DNA from: Burkholderiaceae bacterium | Lineage (GTDB): Bacteria; Pseudomonadota; Gammaproteobacteria; Burkholderiales; Rhodocyclaceae | Assembly (NCBI GenBank): GCA_021738065.1 | Contig: JAIPCT010000001.1 | Span: forward strand, 20,673-84,672 | Reading direction: 5' to 3' | Length of the DNA: 64,000 nt | In this document: positions 19,460 to 26,392 of the stretch, in pieces | How positions within the stretch are numbered: position 1 is the stretch's first letter | Layout of the letters: every line of letters begins with the position of its first letter | Notes under the pieces: model-generated | Told to the model about the DNA's origin: nothing | Databases searched by the model: none | Seen by the model: only the letters and a program-made list of their open reading frames with translations | Position numbers and translations under genes: made by a program

Positions 19460-19544
19460 TGGTGCCGTCGGCGAGACTCGAACTCGCACAGCTTTCGCCA
19501 CTACCCCCTCAAGATAGCGTGTCTACCAATTTCACCACGACGGC
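19460..19544 (-). tRNA. tRNA-Leu, anticodon GAG
   Basis: 85 nt including an encoded CCA. The acceptor arms GCCGTCG/CGACGGC pair fully. The D-arm contains TTGGTAGAC, the anticodon loop is TTGAGGG with GAG, and a class II variable arm precedes the T-arm GCGAG-TTCGAGT-CTCGC. It reads CUC (and CUU) codons. The position between secG and nuoA is a conserved betaproteobacterial arrangement. Confidence 0.97.
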
Positions 19545-19640
19545 TTTGCGCTATTGCACGAGCGACGCAAATTATATAACAAGCGATTGACTAATTAGTG
19601 CGCTGCAACAAATTAATCTATCGACTCGGACGAACTAAAA

Positions 19641-19991
19641 CTACTTCGGAATGTCTTTTGCCTTTGAATCAGGCAACTCGGGCCGTTGCGCGGGCACGGC
19701 CGGCGCCGTCTGTGCGGGAACGGAATCCATCACGCTGCCAGATGTCCGCGGCGCCGAAGTCGCGATATAAGAGAGCCCGAGGCTGGTCAGAAAAAATACG
19801 ACAGCAAGAACCGCCGTCAAGTGCGAGAGGAAATTCGATGAGCCCGTGGCGCCAAACAAGCTTCCCGAGGCGCCACTGCCGAATGCGGCGCCCATGTCAG
19901 CGCCCTTGCCATGCTGCAGCAACACCACGCCGATAATGGAAAGCGTGGCAATGACATGTACGGTCAAAATCACGGTATGCAGTAGATCCAT
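19641..19991 (-). CDS. secG: Preprotein translocase subunit SecG
   Basis: A 116-residue inner-membrane protein with two helices. The conserved cytoplasmic loop reads VVLLQHGKGADMGAAFGSGA and is followed by SLFGATGSSNFL. SecG joins SecY and SecE in the export channel. The C-terminal proline-rich tail (QTAPAVPAQRPELP) is variable in the family. It lies 21 bp after tpiA. Confidence 0.96.
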   Translation of the reverse strand: MDLLHTVILTVHVIATLSIIGVVLLQHGKGADMGAAFGSGASGSLFGATGSSNFLSHLTAVLAVVFFLTSLGLSYIATSAPRTSGSVMDSVPAQTAPAVPAQRPELPDSKAKDIPK

Positions 19992-20012
19992 GTAAACCTC
20001 TTGAAATTATGT

Positions 20013-20756
20013 TCAGGCGGCGGCGCAGATGGCGAGAAAATCCTCAGCCACCAGCGCAGCGCCGCCGATGAGTCCGCCATCGATATCGGGCTGACCGAAA
20101 AGCTCGACAGCGTTGTTCGGCTTGACGCTGCCGCCATAGAGAAGACGCAATCCCGCTGCGATATCGGCACTGTCGCGCGCGAATCGGGCACGAATCAGGG
20201 CATGCACTTCCTGCGCCTGCTCAGGCGACGCGGTGCGTCCGGTGCCGATCGCCCATACCGGCTCATAGGCGACCACGGCTTGGGCAAATGCCGCCACGCC
20301 GCATTTGGCGAGCACAGCGTCAATCTGGCGCGTCACTACCTCACCGGTAATGCCGGCCTCGCGTTCAGCCAGCGTTTCACCCACGCACAGCACGGGTGTC
20401 AGCCCGGCCACTTGCGAAGCCGCAAACTTGGCGGCGACGACCGCATCGGTATCGCCAAAAAAAGAACGCCGCTCGGAATGCCCTACCAGAACATAGCGAC
20501 ACGCGAAATCGGCCAGCATCGCCCCGCTCACTTCGCCGGTCCAGGCGCCTTGCGCATGCTCGGAGACATCCTGTGCACCCCAGGCGACTGCGCTGCCTTC
20601 CAGCGCGGTGCGAGCTTGCGCAAGATAGGGGTAAGGCACGCAAACCGCGACCTCGGCTTTACCCTTGACGCCATTGCGAACGGCCTCCAGCAGCCCGATG
20701 TTTGTGGCAAGGCTGCCGTGCATTTTCCAGTTTCCAGCAACAAGTTTGATGCGCAT
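20013..20756 (-). CDS. tpiA: Triosephosphate isomerase
   Basis: A 247-residue TIM barrel that interconverts dihydroxyacetone phosphate and glyceraldehyde 3-phosphate. Catalytic residues are visible: Asn/Lys in AGNWKMHG, His in LVGHSERR and Glu in VVAYEPVWAIGTG; the phosphate loop is LLYGGSVKPNN. It heads the minus-strand series tpiA-secG-tRNA-nuo. The start MRIKLVAGNWK is the usual one. Confidence 0.98.
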   Translation of the reverse strand: MRIKLVAGNWKMHGSLATNIGLLEAVRNGVKGKAEVAVCVPYPYLAQARTALEGSAVAWGAQDVSEHAQGAWTGEVSGAMLADFACRYVLVGHSERRSFFGDTDAVVAAKFAASQVAGLTPVLCVGETLAEREAGITGEVVTRQIDAVLAKCGVAAFAQAVVAYEPVWAIGTGRTASPEQAQEVHALIRARFARDSADIAAGLRLLYGGSVKPNNAVELFGQPDIDGGLIGGAALVAEDFLAICAAA

Positions 20757-20827
20757 GATGGCTAGCTAGCTTCTACACGAAACGCAGGATTATAGCCGCA
20801 GCGACCCGTGAATGCCAGAAGGCCGGC

Positions 20828-20849
20828 GGTTCACCAAACCCGGTGAACC
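20828..20849. other. Inverted repeat in the tpiA-frdA divergent region
   Basis: Perfect 8-bp arms GGTTCACC and GGTGAACC around AAACCC. It sits about 75 bp upstream of tpiA and 130 bp upstream of frdA. It could be an operator or an RNA hairpin; nothing identifies a binding protein. Confidence 0.4.
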
Positions 20850-20898
20850 TCGCTTGAAGGCCGCCCAGCGGGTTGGAATACACAGGTGCGGGGCCAAA

Positions 20899-20912
20899 TT
20901 GACGCAAGTCAA
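20899..20912 (+). promoter_or_regulatory. FNR/ANR/DNR-type binding site upstream of frdA
   Basis: The 14-bp palindrome TTGAC-GCAA-GTCAA fits the FNR/CRP-family anaerobic consensus (TTGAT-N4-ATCAA) with symmetric C/G changes common in betaproteobacteria. Its centre is about 73 bp before the frdA start. A second palindrome, CGGCTAATTAGCCG (20921-20934), follows 8 bp later. The site suggests anaerobic control of fumarate reductase. Confidence 0.6.
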
Positions 20913-20920
20913 CCGTGAGC

Positions 20921-20934
20921 CGGCTAATTAGCCG
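20921..20934. promoter_or_regulatory. Perfect 14-bp palindrome between the FNR-like site and frdA
   Basis: CGGCTAATTAGCCG is fully self-complementary and sits where the -35/-10 region of frdA would be expected. It is a possible second operator; no known regulator is recognised. Confidence 0.35.
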
Positions 20935-20978
20935 ATACTAATGGACCAATAACACCAAAAAACTTCCGGACAAGCGCA

Positions 20979-22736
20979 ATGGAAACGATTACAACCGATA
21001 TCGCAATCGTCGGCGCCGGCGGTGCCGGTTTGCGTGCGGCAATCGCCCTCGCCGAAACCAATCCTGCCTTGCGCATCGCGCTGATTTCCAAGGTGTACCC
21101 GATGCGCAGCCATACCTGCGCCGCCGAGGGTGGCGCCGCAGGCGTGATCAAGCCTGACGACAGCTTCGACATGCACTTCGACGATACCGTGGGCGGCGGC
21201 GATTGGCTCTCCGATCAGGACTGCGTCGAGTATTTCATCCATGAGGCGCCGAAGGAACTACTGCAACTGGAGCACTGGGGTTGCCCGTGGAATCGCGAAG
21301 CCGACGGCTCGGTGTCAGTGCGTCCATTCGGCGGCATGAAGAAAAAGCGCACCTGGTTTGCCGCCGACAAGTCGGGCTTTCATATTCTGCACACCCTGTT
21401 CCAGACCTCGCTCAAGTTTCCCTCGATCACCCGCTACGACGAGTACTACGCGCTCGACCTGCTGGTCGACGACGGCCGATGCCAAGGCTTGACCGCCATG
21501 GAAATGCGCAGCGGCGAACTGCGCCAGTTCCACGCCAAGTCGGTAATCATTGCCGGTGGCGGCGCCGGACGCATGTTCCCCTTCTCGACCAATGGCGCAA
21601 TCAAGACTGGCGACGGCATGGCCATGGCCTACCGTGCCGGCGCGCCGCTGAAAGACATGGAGTTCGTCCAGTACCACCCGACCGGCCTGCCCAACACCGG
21701 CAGCCTGCTGACCGAAGCCTGCCGCGGCGAGGGCGGCATTCTGGTGAACAAGAACGGCCGCCGCTACCTGCAGGATTACGGCATGGGCCCGGAAACTCCG
21801 GTCGGCAAGCCTCAACTCAAAACCATGGAGCTCGGGCCGCGCGATCGCGTCAGCCAGGCCTACTGGCACGAATTGCAAAAGGGGAACACGGTTACCACGC
21901 AGTGGGGCGAGTGCGTGCTGCTGGACATGCGCCATCTCGGCGAAAAGATGATCAACGAGCGCCTGCCGTTGGTGCGCGAACTGGCCGAAGCCTATCTCGG
22001 AGTCGACATCGTCAGGGAGGCGGTGCCGATCCGCCCCGTGGTGCATTACATGATGGGCGGCATATCCACCAACACGGCCGCCGCCACGCCTCTGCCCGGC
22101 CTTTTCGCCGCCGGTGAATGCGCCTGCGTCAGCCTCAACGGCGCCAACCGCCTGGGATCGAACTCGCTGGTGGAACTGCTGGTATTCGGCCGCCGTGCCG
22201 CGTTGTCCGCCATCGAGCACCTGCAGGACTTGCCCCCAGCCAACACCGTAGCGCTGAACGCGCGCGCCGGGGAAACGCAGGCGCGTATCGACGAACTCTT
22301 CTCACGCAGCGACGGCACCGAATCCATGTCGGGACTGCGCAAGGAGATGATGGACACGATGGAAAAGAACGTCGGCATCTATCGCACCGAGGCGGGCCTA
22401 AAAGAGGGCGTCGACAAAATCCACGAATTGCGCCAGCGCTACCGTCGCGTGATACTCACCGACAAGAGCAGCGTCTTCAACACCGATCTGTTCCAGGTGC
22501 TCGAACTGGGCTCCATGCTCGATTGTGCCGAGGCTGTTACCGTCGGCGCGCTGGCCCGCAAGGAATCGCGCGGCGCGCACCAGCGCCTCGACTTCGTTGA
22601 ACGCGACGACACCAACTACCTGCGCCACACCATGGTCTATCACCAGGGAATGGATTCGCCGCGCATCGATTACCTCGACGTGGTCATCACCAAGTCGCCG
22701 CCTGGCGTGCGCGACTACTCGGGAGACCACAAATGA
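20979..22736 (+). CDS. frdA: Fumarate reductase flavoprotein subunit
   Basis: A 585-residue flavoprotein of the E. coli FrdA type. The GAGGAGLRAA dinucleotide fold is at the N-terminus. The covalent FAD histidine is His45 in MRSHTCAAEGG. Active-site segments include EFVQYHPTGLPNTG, EACRGEGGILVNKNGRRY and GANRLGSNSL. FrdA reduces fumarate to succinate at the end of anaerobic electron transport. The close match to FrdA over SdhA (LRIALISKVYPMRSHT, YGMGPETPVG, DPHIGE-free ends) and the frdABCD order make QFR the better call. A small shift in annotation to succinate dehydrogenase is possible. Confidence 0.93.
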   Translation: METITTDIAIVGAGGAGLRAAIALAETNPALRIALISKVYPMRSHTCAAEGGAAGVIKPDDSFDMHFDDTVGGGDWLSDQDCVEYFIHEAPKELLQLEHWGCPWNREADGSVSVRPFGGMKKKRTWFAADKSGFHILHTLFQTSLKFPSITRYDEYYALDLLVDDGRCQGLTAMEMRSGELRQFHAKSVIIAGGGAGRMFPFSTNGAIKTGDGMAMAYRAGAPLKDMEFVQYHPTGLPNTGSLLTEACRGEGGILVNKNGRRYLQDYGMGPETPVGKPQLKTMELGPRDRVSQAYWHELQKGNTVTTQWGECVLLDMRHLGEKMINERLPLVRELAEAYLGVDIVREAVPIRPVVHYMMGGISTNTAAATPLPGLFAAGECACVSLNGANRLGSNSLVELLVFGRRAALSAIEHLQDLPPANTVALNARAGETQARIDELFSRSDGTESMSGLRKEMMDTMEKNVGIYRTEAGLKEGVDKIHELRQRYRRVILTDKSSVFNTDLFQVLELGSMLDCAEAVTVGALARKESRGAHQRLDFVERDDTNYLRHTMVYHQGMDSPRIDYLDVVITKSPPGVRDYSGDHK

Positions 22737-23560
22737 GCAATAGCCCCCCACGCTCGCACCCCCCGCTCGCTGCCCCCCCGGAGGGGGCGGCTGCTTCCTT
22801 GGGACGGCCCGGCGGAAGCAGCGAGCGCACCGTCACGCTGGAAGTCCTGCGCTATGATCCCGATACGGATAGCGAGGCCCGCTTCCAGCGCTACGAAGTG
22901 GTCTGCCAGGAAGAATGGGTGGTGCTCGACGCCCTCAACAAGGTCAAGGCGGACATCGATCCCACGCTCAACTACCGCTGGTCGTGCCACATGGCGGTGT
23001 GCGGCAGTTGCGGCATGATGATCAACGGCGAACCGAAGCTGTCCTGCCACGCTTTCCTGCGCAACTACGAGGGTGTGATCCGGATCGAGCCGCTGGCGAA
23101 TTTCCCGATCGAACGCGATCTGGTGGTTGCGCCCGACGATTTCATGGACAAGCTCAAGCGCGTCAAGCCCTACCTGATTCCGAAGCAGGAAAAACCGATC
23201 AGCGAGGGCGAGTACAAGCAGACCCCGGCGCAACTCATGAAATACCGGCAGTACTCGATGTGCATCAACTGCATGTTGTGCTACGCCGCCTGTCCCCAGT
23301 ACGGGCTGACGCCAAGTTTCATCGGTCCGGCGGCGCTAACCCTTGCACATCGTTACAACCAGGATTCGCGCGATGGCGGACGCAAGGAGCGTCAAGAAGT
23401 GGCGGCCACCCATGAAGGCGTCTGGGAATGCACCTTCGTCGGCGCCTGCTCCGAAGTCTGCCCGGCCCATGTCGATCCCGCCAGTGCCCTGCAACAAATG
23501 AAGATCACCAGTTCGATCGACTGGATCGTCGAACACCTGATTCCCGGAGGAAAACCATGA
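22733..23560 (+). CDS. frdB: Fumarate reductase iron-sulfur subunit with repeat-derived N-terminus
   Basis: A 275-residue protein. The FrdB body begins near residue 32 (TVTLEVLRYDPD). It has the [2Fe-2S] ligands in WSCHMAVCGSCGMM plus a later Cys, then CINCMLCYAACP and CTFVGACSEVCP for the [4Fe-4S] and [3Fe-4S] clusters. The first 30 or so residues (SPPRSHPPLAAPPEGAAAS) are absent from FrdB elsewhere and are encoded by a GC-rich repeat at 22743-22818. The ATG overlaps the frdA stop (ATGA). No ATG or GTG follows between the repeat and the conserved domain, so the extension is probably translated. Confidence 0.92.
   Translation: MSNSPPRSHPPLAAPPEGAAASLGRPGGSSERTVTLEVLRYDPDTDSEARFQRYEVVCQEEWVVLDALNKVKADIDPTLNYRWSCHMAVCGSCGMMINGEPKLSCHAFLRNYEGVIRIEPLANFPIERDLVVAPDDFMDKLKRVKPYLIPKQEKPISEGEYKQTPAQLMKYRQYSMCINCMLCYAACPQYGLTPSFIGPAALTLAHRYNQDSRDGGRKERQEVAATHEGVWECTFVGACSEVCPAHVDPASALQQMKITSSIDWIVEHLIPGGKP
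22743..22818 (+). repeat. GC-rich repeat inserted in frame at the 5' end of frdB
   Basis: The stretch has CGCTCGC repeats, CCCCCC-GGA-GGGGGC and GGGACGGCCCGGCGG. This resembles the GC-rich palindromic repeats with CCCCCCGGAGGGGG cores scattered through Burkholderiales and Rhodocyclales genomes (general knowledge). It keeps the frdB frame open. Confidence 0.65.
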
Positions 23561-23949
23561 GCCGCAGGCCCTTGCTACGCGAGTTTCCTCCGACCACCTG
23601 GTACTTCCGCCAGCCGCGCTACCTGCGCTACATGTCGCGCGAGATCACCAGCATTTTAATTGCCGCCTACTGCGTGCTGCTGGTGTTTGGCCTGCACAGC
23701 CTCGCCGCCGGCCCCGCCGCCTGGGAGGCTTTTCTGCTGACGCTGAAGAGCCCGGCATCGATCGTGTTCCAGCTACTCGTCCTGATCGCGGCGGTGTATC
23801 ACGCCGCCACCTGGTTCAATGCGACACAGAAAGCCATGCCGCTGCAGATCGGCGAGTATTTCGTGCCGGGCGCGATGATTTCCGGGGCGCACTACGTGGC
23901 CTGGGCACTGCTCTCGTTCGCCATTCTCTTTCTTGCGGGAGTAATTTGA
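23557..23949 (+). CDS. frdC: Fumarate reductase membrane subunit C
   Basis: A 130-residue, three-helix membrane anchor matching E. coli FrdC in length and motifs. N-terminal RPLLREFPPTTWYFRQPRYL is followed by an early charged helix and FNATQKAMPLQIGEYFVPG. With FrdD it binds menaquinol. No haem ligands are apparent, as in type D QFR. The start overlaps the frdB stop by ATGA. Confidence 0.93.
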   Translation: MSRRPLLREFPPTTWYFRQPRYLRYMSREITSILIAAYCVLLVFGLHSLAAGPAAWEAFLLTLKSPASIVFQLLVLIAAVYHAATWFNATQKAMPLQIGEYFVPGAMISGAHYVAWALLSFAILFLAGVI

Positions 23950-23950
23950 G

Positions 23951-24292
23951 ATGGCCAAATCGCACAAACCGGTGGTCTGGTTTCCCTTCGCCGCGGGTGG
24001 TACGGTGATCGCCTTTTTCATCCCGGTTATCGTCCTGCTTACCCTGATGGCCGCCCTCGGCCACGCTCCCGCCGGACTGGACTATGCAAACTTGCATGCC
24101 TTCGCTGCCAACGGTCTGGGAAAACTGATCATTTTTGGCGTGGTCTCTCTGTCTATGTGGAGTTCTGCCCACCGTTTGCGCTGCACTTTCTATGATTTCG
24201 GCGTGCGAGCCGACACAGCGGTCGCGACAATTCTGTATCTAGCGGCGATCATCGGCAGCATCCTGGCCGCGATATACCTGCTGCGCATCTAA
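23951..24292 (+). CDS. frdD: Fumarate reductase membrane subunit D
   Basis: A 113-residue, three-helix anchor. The features are KPVVWFPFAAGGTVIAFFIP, the loop MAALGHAPAGLDYANLHAFA and the helix with SSAHRLRCTFYDFGV, which aligns with the quinol-site His/Arg region of FrdD. It lies 1 bp after frdC and ends the frdABCD unit. Confidence 0.92.
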   Translation: MAKSHKPVVWFPFAAGGTVIAFFIPVIVLLTLMAALGHAPAGLDYANLHAFAANGLGKLIIFGVVSLSMWSSAHRLRCTFYDFGVRADTAVATILYLAAIIGSILAAIYLLRI

Positions 24293-24342
24293 GCCATCCG
24301 CAACGGATAAAATCAAGACCCCAACCGAGGAGAACCACAACA

Positions 24343-25104
24343 ATGGCGCCACCCCCACTAGCTTCGCGCGAAGCGGCTCGCGAAGAACGCTTCGGCGACG
24401 TCTGGAGCAACGAACTGAACGACGCCTTCGCCGATATCGCACGTTATTACGACCGCGCCAACGAGATTGCCGCTCTCGGCCTGTGGAGCAGCTTCCTCAA
24501 GCGCTTCATGCGAACGGTGGACATCCAGCCGCAACAGAAAGTACTCGACGTCTGCGCCGGCACCAATGCCATCGGCATTGCCCTGCTCAAGCGTGAGCCG
24601 ACCCTGGACGTGCATGCCATGGACCGCAGCGCCGAGATGCAGACCGTGGGGCAGCAGAACGCCACGGCATTGGACCTGCACATCAAGAGCACCATCGGCG
24701 ACGTCCACACCCTGCCCTTCCCCGACAATCATTTCGACATCGTCACACTGCAGTTCGCCTCGCGCCACCTTCGAGTGCGTGAGGTGTTCAGCGAGATCCA
24801 GCGGGTGTTGAAGCCGGGCGGGCATTTCCACCATTCGGACATGCTGCGCCCGCGCAACGTGATCGTGAAGAACCTCTATTACGCCTATCTCAAGACCTGC
24901 CTCAATTTCACCAGCCTGATCGTCGGCAGCAGTCCGGCGGCCACCAAGTTCAAGCAGTACTTCATCGATGCGCTGGACCTTTTCTACTCCGCTGAAGAAC
25001 TCTCGATTGTGCTGCGCGAATTGGGCTACGTCGATGTCACGGTGGATACGGTGTTCTACGGCATGATCGGTTTCCATCGAGCGGTCAAGCCGGCTGGAGC
25101 CTGA
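24343..25104 (+). CDS. UbiE/MenG-like class I SAM-dependent methyltransferase
   Basis: The protein has 253 residues and a Rossmann-fold methyltransferase core. Motif I is VLDVCAGTNAIG, the acidic residue after strand 2 is in HAMDRSAEM, and motif II/III are LPFPDNHFDIVTLQFASRHL and VLKPGGHFHHSD. The region IARYYDRANEIAALGLWSSF resembles the UbiE/COQ5 start. These enzymes methylate the quinone ring. Position 50 bp after frdD with AGGAG upstream suggests a role in making a low-potential quinone for fumarate reductase. Motif I lacks the third glycine of typical UbiE. A RquA-like role (rhodoquinone) is a less likely alternative. Confidence 0.75.
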   Translation: MAPPPLASREAAREERFGDVWSNELNDAFADIARYYDRANEIAALGLWSSFLKRFMRTVDIQPQQKVLDVCAGTNAIGIALLKREPTLDVHAMDRSAEMQTVGQQNATALDLHIKSTIGDVHTLPFPDNHFDIVTLQFASRHLRVREVFSEIQRVLKPGGHFHHSDMLRPRNVIVKNLYYAYLKTCLNFTSLIVGSSPAATKFKQYFIDALDLFYSAEELSIVLRELGYVDVTVDTVFYGMIGFHRAVKPAGA

Positions 25105-25128
25105 CACGAACGGATCGGCGCCAGTACC

Positions 25129-25782
25129 GTGAAGCGAGCCCGGACGCTCGCCCGGCTCAATGGCCGGATTCTCCAAGCCTTCAGCGGGCGCACGATTCTG
25201 GCGCTGCGCGCAAGCTTGCCCTTGCGCCTGGCCCTGCCTCACCTGGAACCGGTGTTGGCGCTGAATGTCGACAAAGAAGTTGAGAAGGACAGGCTGGTAA
25301 TCCTCCGCGCCGGAGAACTAGTGACCGAAGGTCCGGTAGACTGGAATGCCGTCCTTCCCCAACTGCTGCAAGCAAGCAAGGAAGTCGACCGCGCGTTTCT
25401 TGCCCGAATCAGCAGTTTTCCAGTCGACATCGTGGTTCGCTACGAGGAAATCGCTCCGATACGCAGTCGGCGCATGAGGCTACTGTTCGAAGCCGCGTTG
25501 AAAATCCAGACAGCGAACGACACGCCGCGCCCACTGCGCGACGCCCTGCAGACAAGTTATTCGCGGGATGCGCTCGCGCAGTTGCTGTACGAACTATTGC
25601 GCTTGTATGCCGAAGAAACCCGAACCCTGAGTCGCTCGGTGCGCTTGCCGGGACCGTTGGCGCTCCTGCGAGAGTTGGTGGCCCAGGAATTGTTGAACGT
25701 CATGCTGCGGGTCGCGCGATCACTGGCGGACGAGGTTTCCACGGCACACTTGCGCCCCACCGAAAGTACGCCTCAAACATGA
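25129..25782 (+). CDS. Unknown 217-residue protein in the frd cluster
   Basis: I do not recognise a family. The frame starts with GTG at 25129 and is rich in Leu, Arg and Glu. The C-terminal half is strongly helical (LAQLLYELLRLYAEETRTL; ALLRELVAQELLNVMLRVAR). A small beta-rich segment lies at about 45-70. There is no signal peptide or clear membrane segment. It is 24 bp behind the methyltransferase and in the same direction, so it is probably co-transcribed with frd. Codon use is similar to neighbours. Confidence 0.6.
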   Translation: MKRARTLARLNGRILQAFSGRTILALRASLPLRLALPHLEPVLALNVDKEVEKDRLVILRAGELVTEGPVDWNAVLPQLLQASKEVDRAFLARISSFPVDIVVRYEEIAPIRSRRMRLLFEAALKIQTANDTPRPLRDALQTSYSRDALAQLLYELLRLYAEETRTLSRSVRLPGPLALLRELVAQELLNVMLRVARSLADEVSTAHLRPTESTPQT

Positions 25783-26392
25783 ACACGGCGCTCATGCAGC
25801 GCGCTTTCCTTTCGGACCACCAACTCAGATTCAAGGACAGACTCAAGGCGTGGCCTGCCGCTGCTTCGCCGCTCACGAACACGCTGTGTTAGCATTGCAC
25901 CAGATAAATTGTCCGTATCGATTGAACGATTCCGCTGTGAATCGTAGCCGGGGCCCAAAAAACTGCCTCGCCTGTGAAATCCGAGCTGGCATTGCGTTGC
26001 GCAATACCGCCACAGGAACATGGAGCGAACAGTGCTTGTGCCGTATCGTGAGTCTATTCGGCTTCAAAACGCTCACTGGGTGTTGCCCACAACGATAGTC
26101 GACCCGCTTTGTCCGCATAGGATACGAAGCCATGTCTCGGGCTTCGGGCGAAATTCGAGGTGACTCATCACTTCCGTTCCGATTTCTGGAACTTCCCCGG
26201 TATCGAGGCCTCACGCCGAGTTCGAGTGGTCGTTCAGCACTTCATTCGCGACGCACTCTTCACCCAAAACGATTCGGCGGATTCGATGGCAATCGTTTCA
26301 GCATCCGGGAATCCCGCGCTGCGCAAGACCAAAGACGGGCAAAAAGAGGCAATTGCGCAGGTGCTTCATTTCCCTCGGCAGTTGAAGTGCGC
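25783..26392. other. 610-bp region without a recognised gene
   Basis: An open frame in phase with the kinase extends back to 26132, but its peptide (Arg/Ser-rich, low complexity) does not resemble any sensor N-terminus. The lower GC and absence of codon structure suggest non-coding or decayed sequence. No repeat, hairpin with T-run or promoter could be picked with confidence. Confidence 0.5.

Noticed and set aside
26132..26392. In-frame N-terminal extension of the hybrid kinase
   Set aside because: The peptide is Arg/Ser-rich without sensor character, and ATG 26393 places the first membrane helix correctly.
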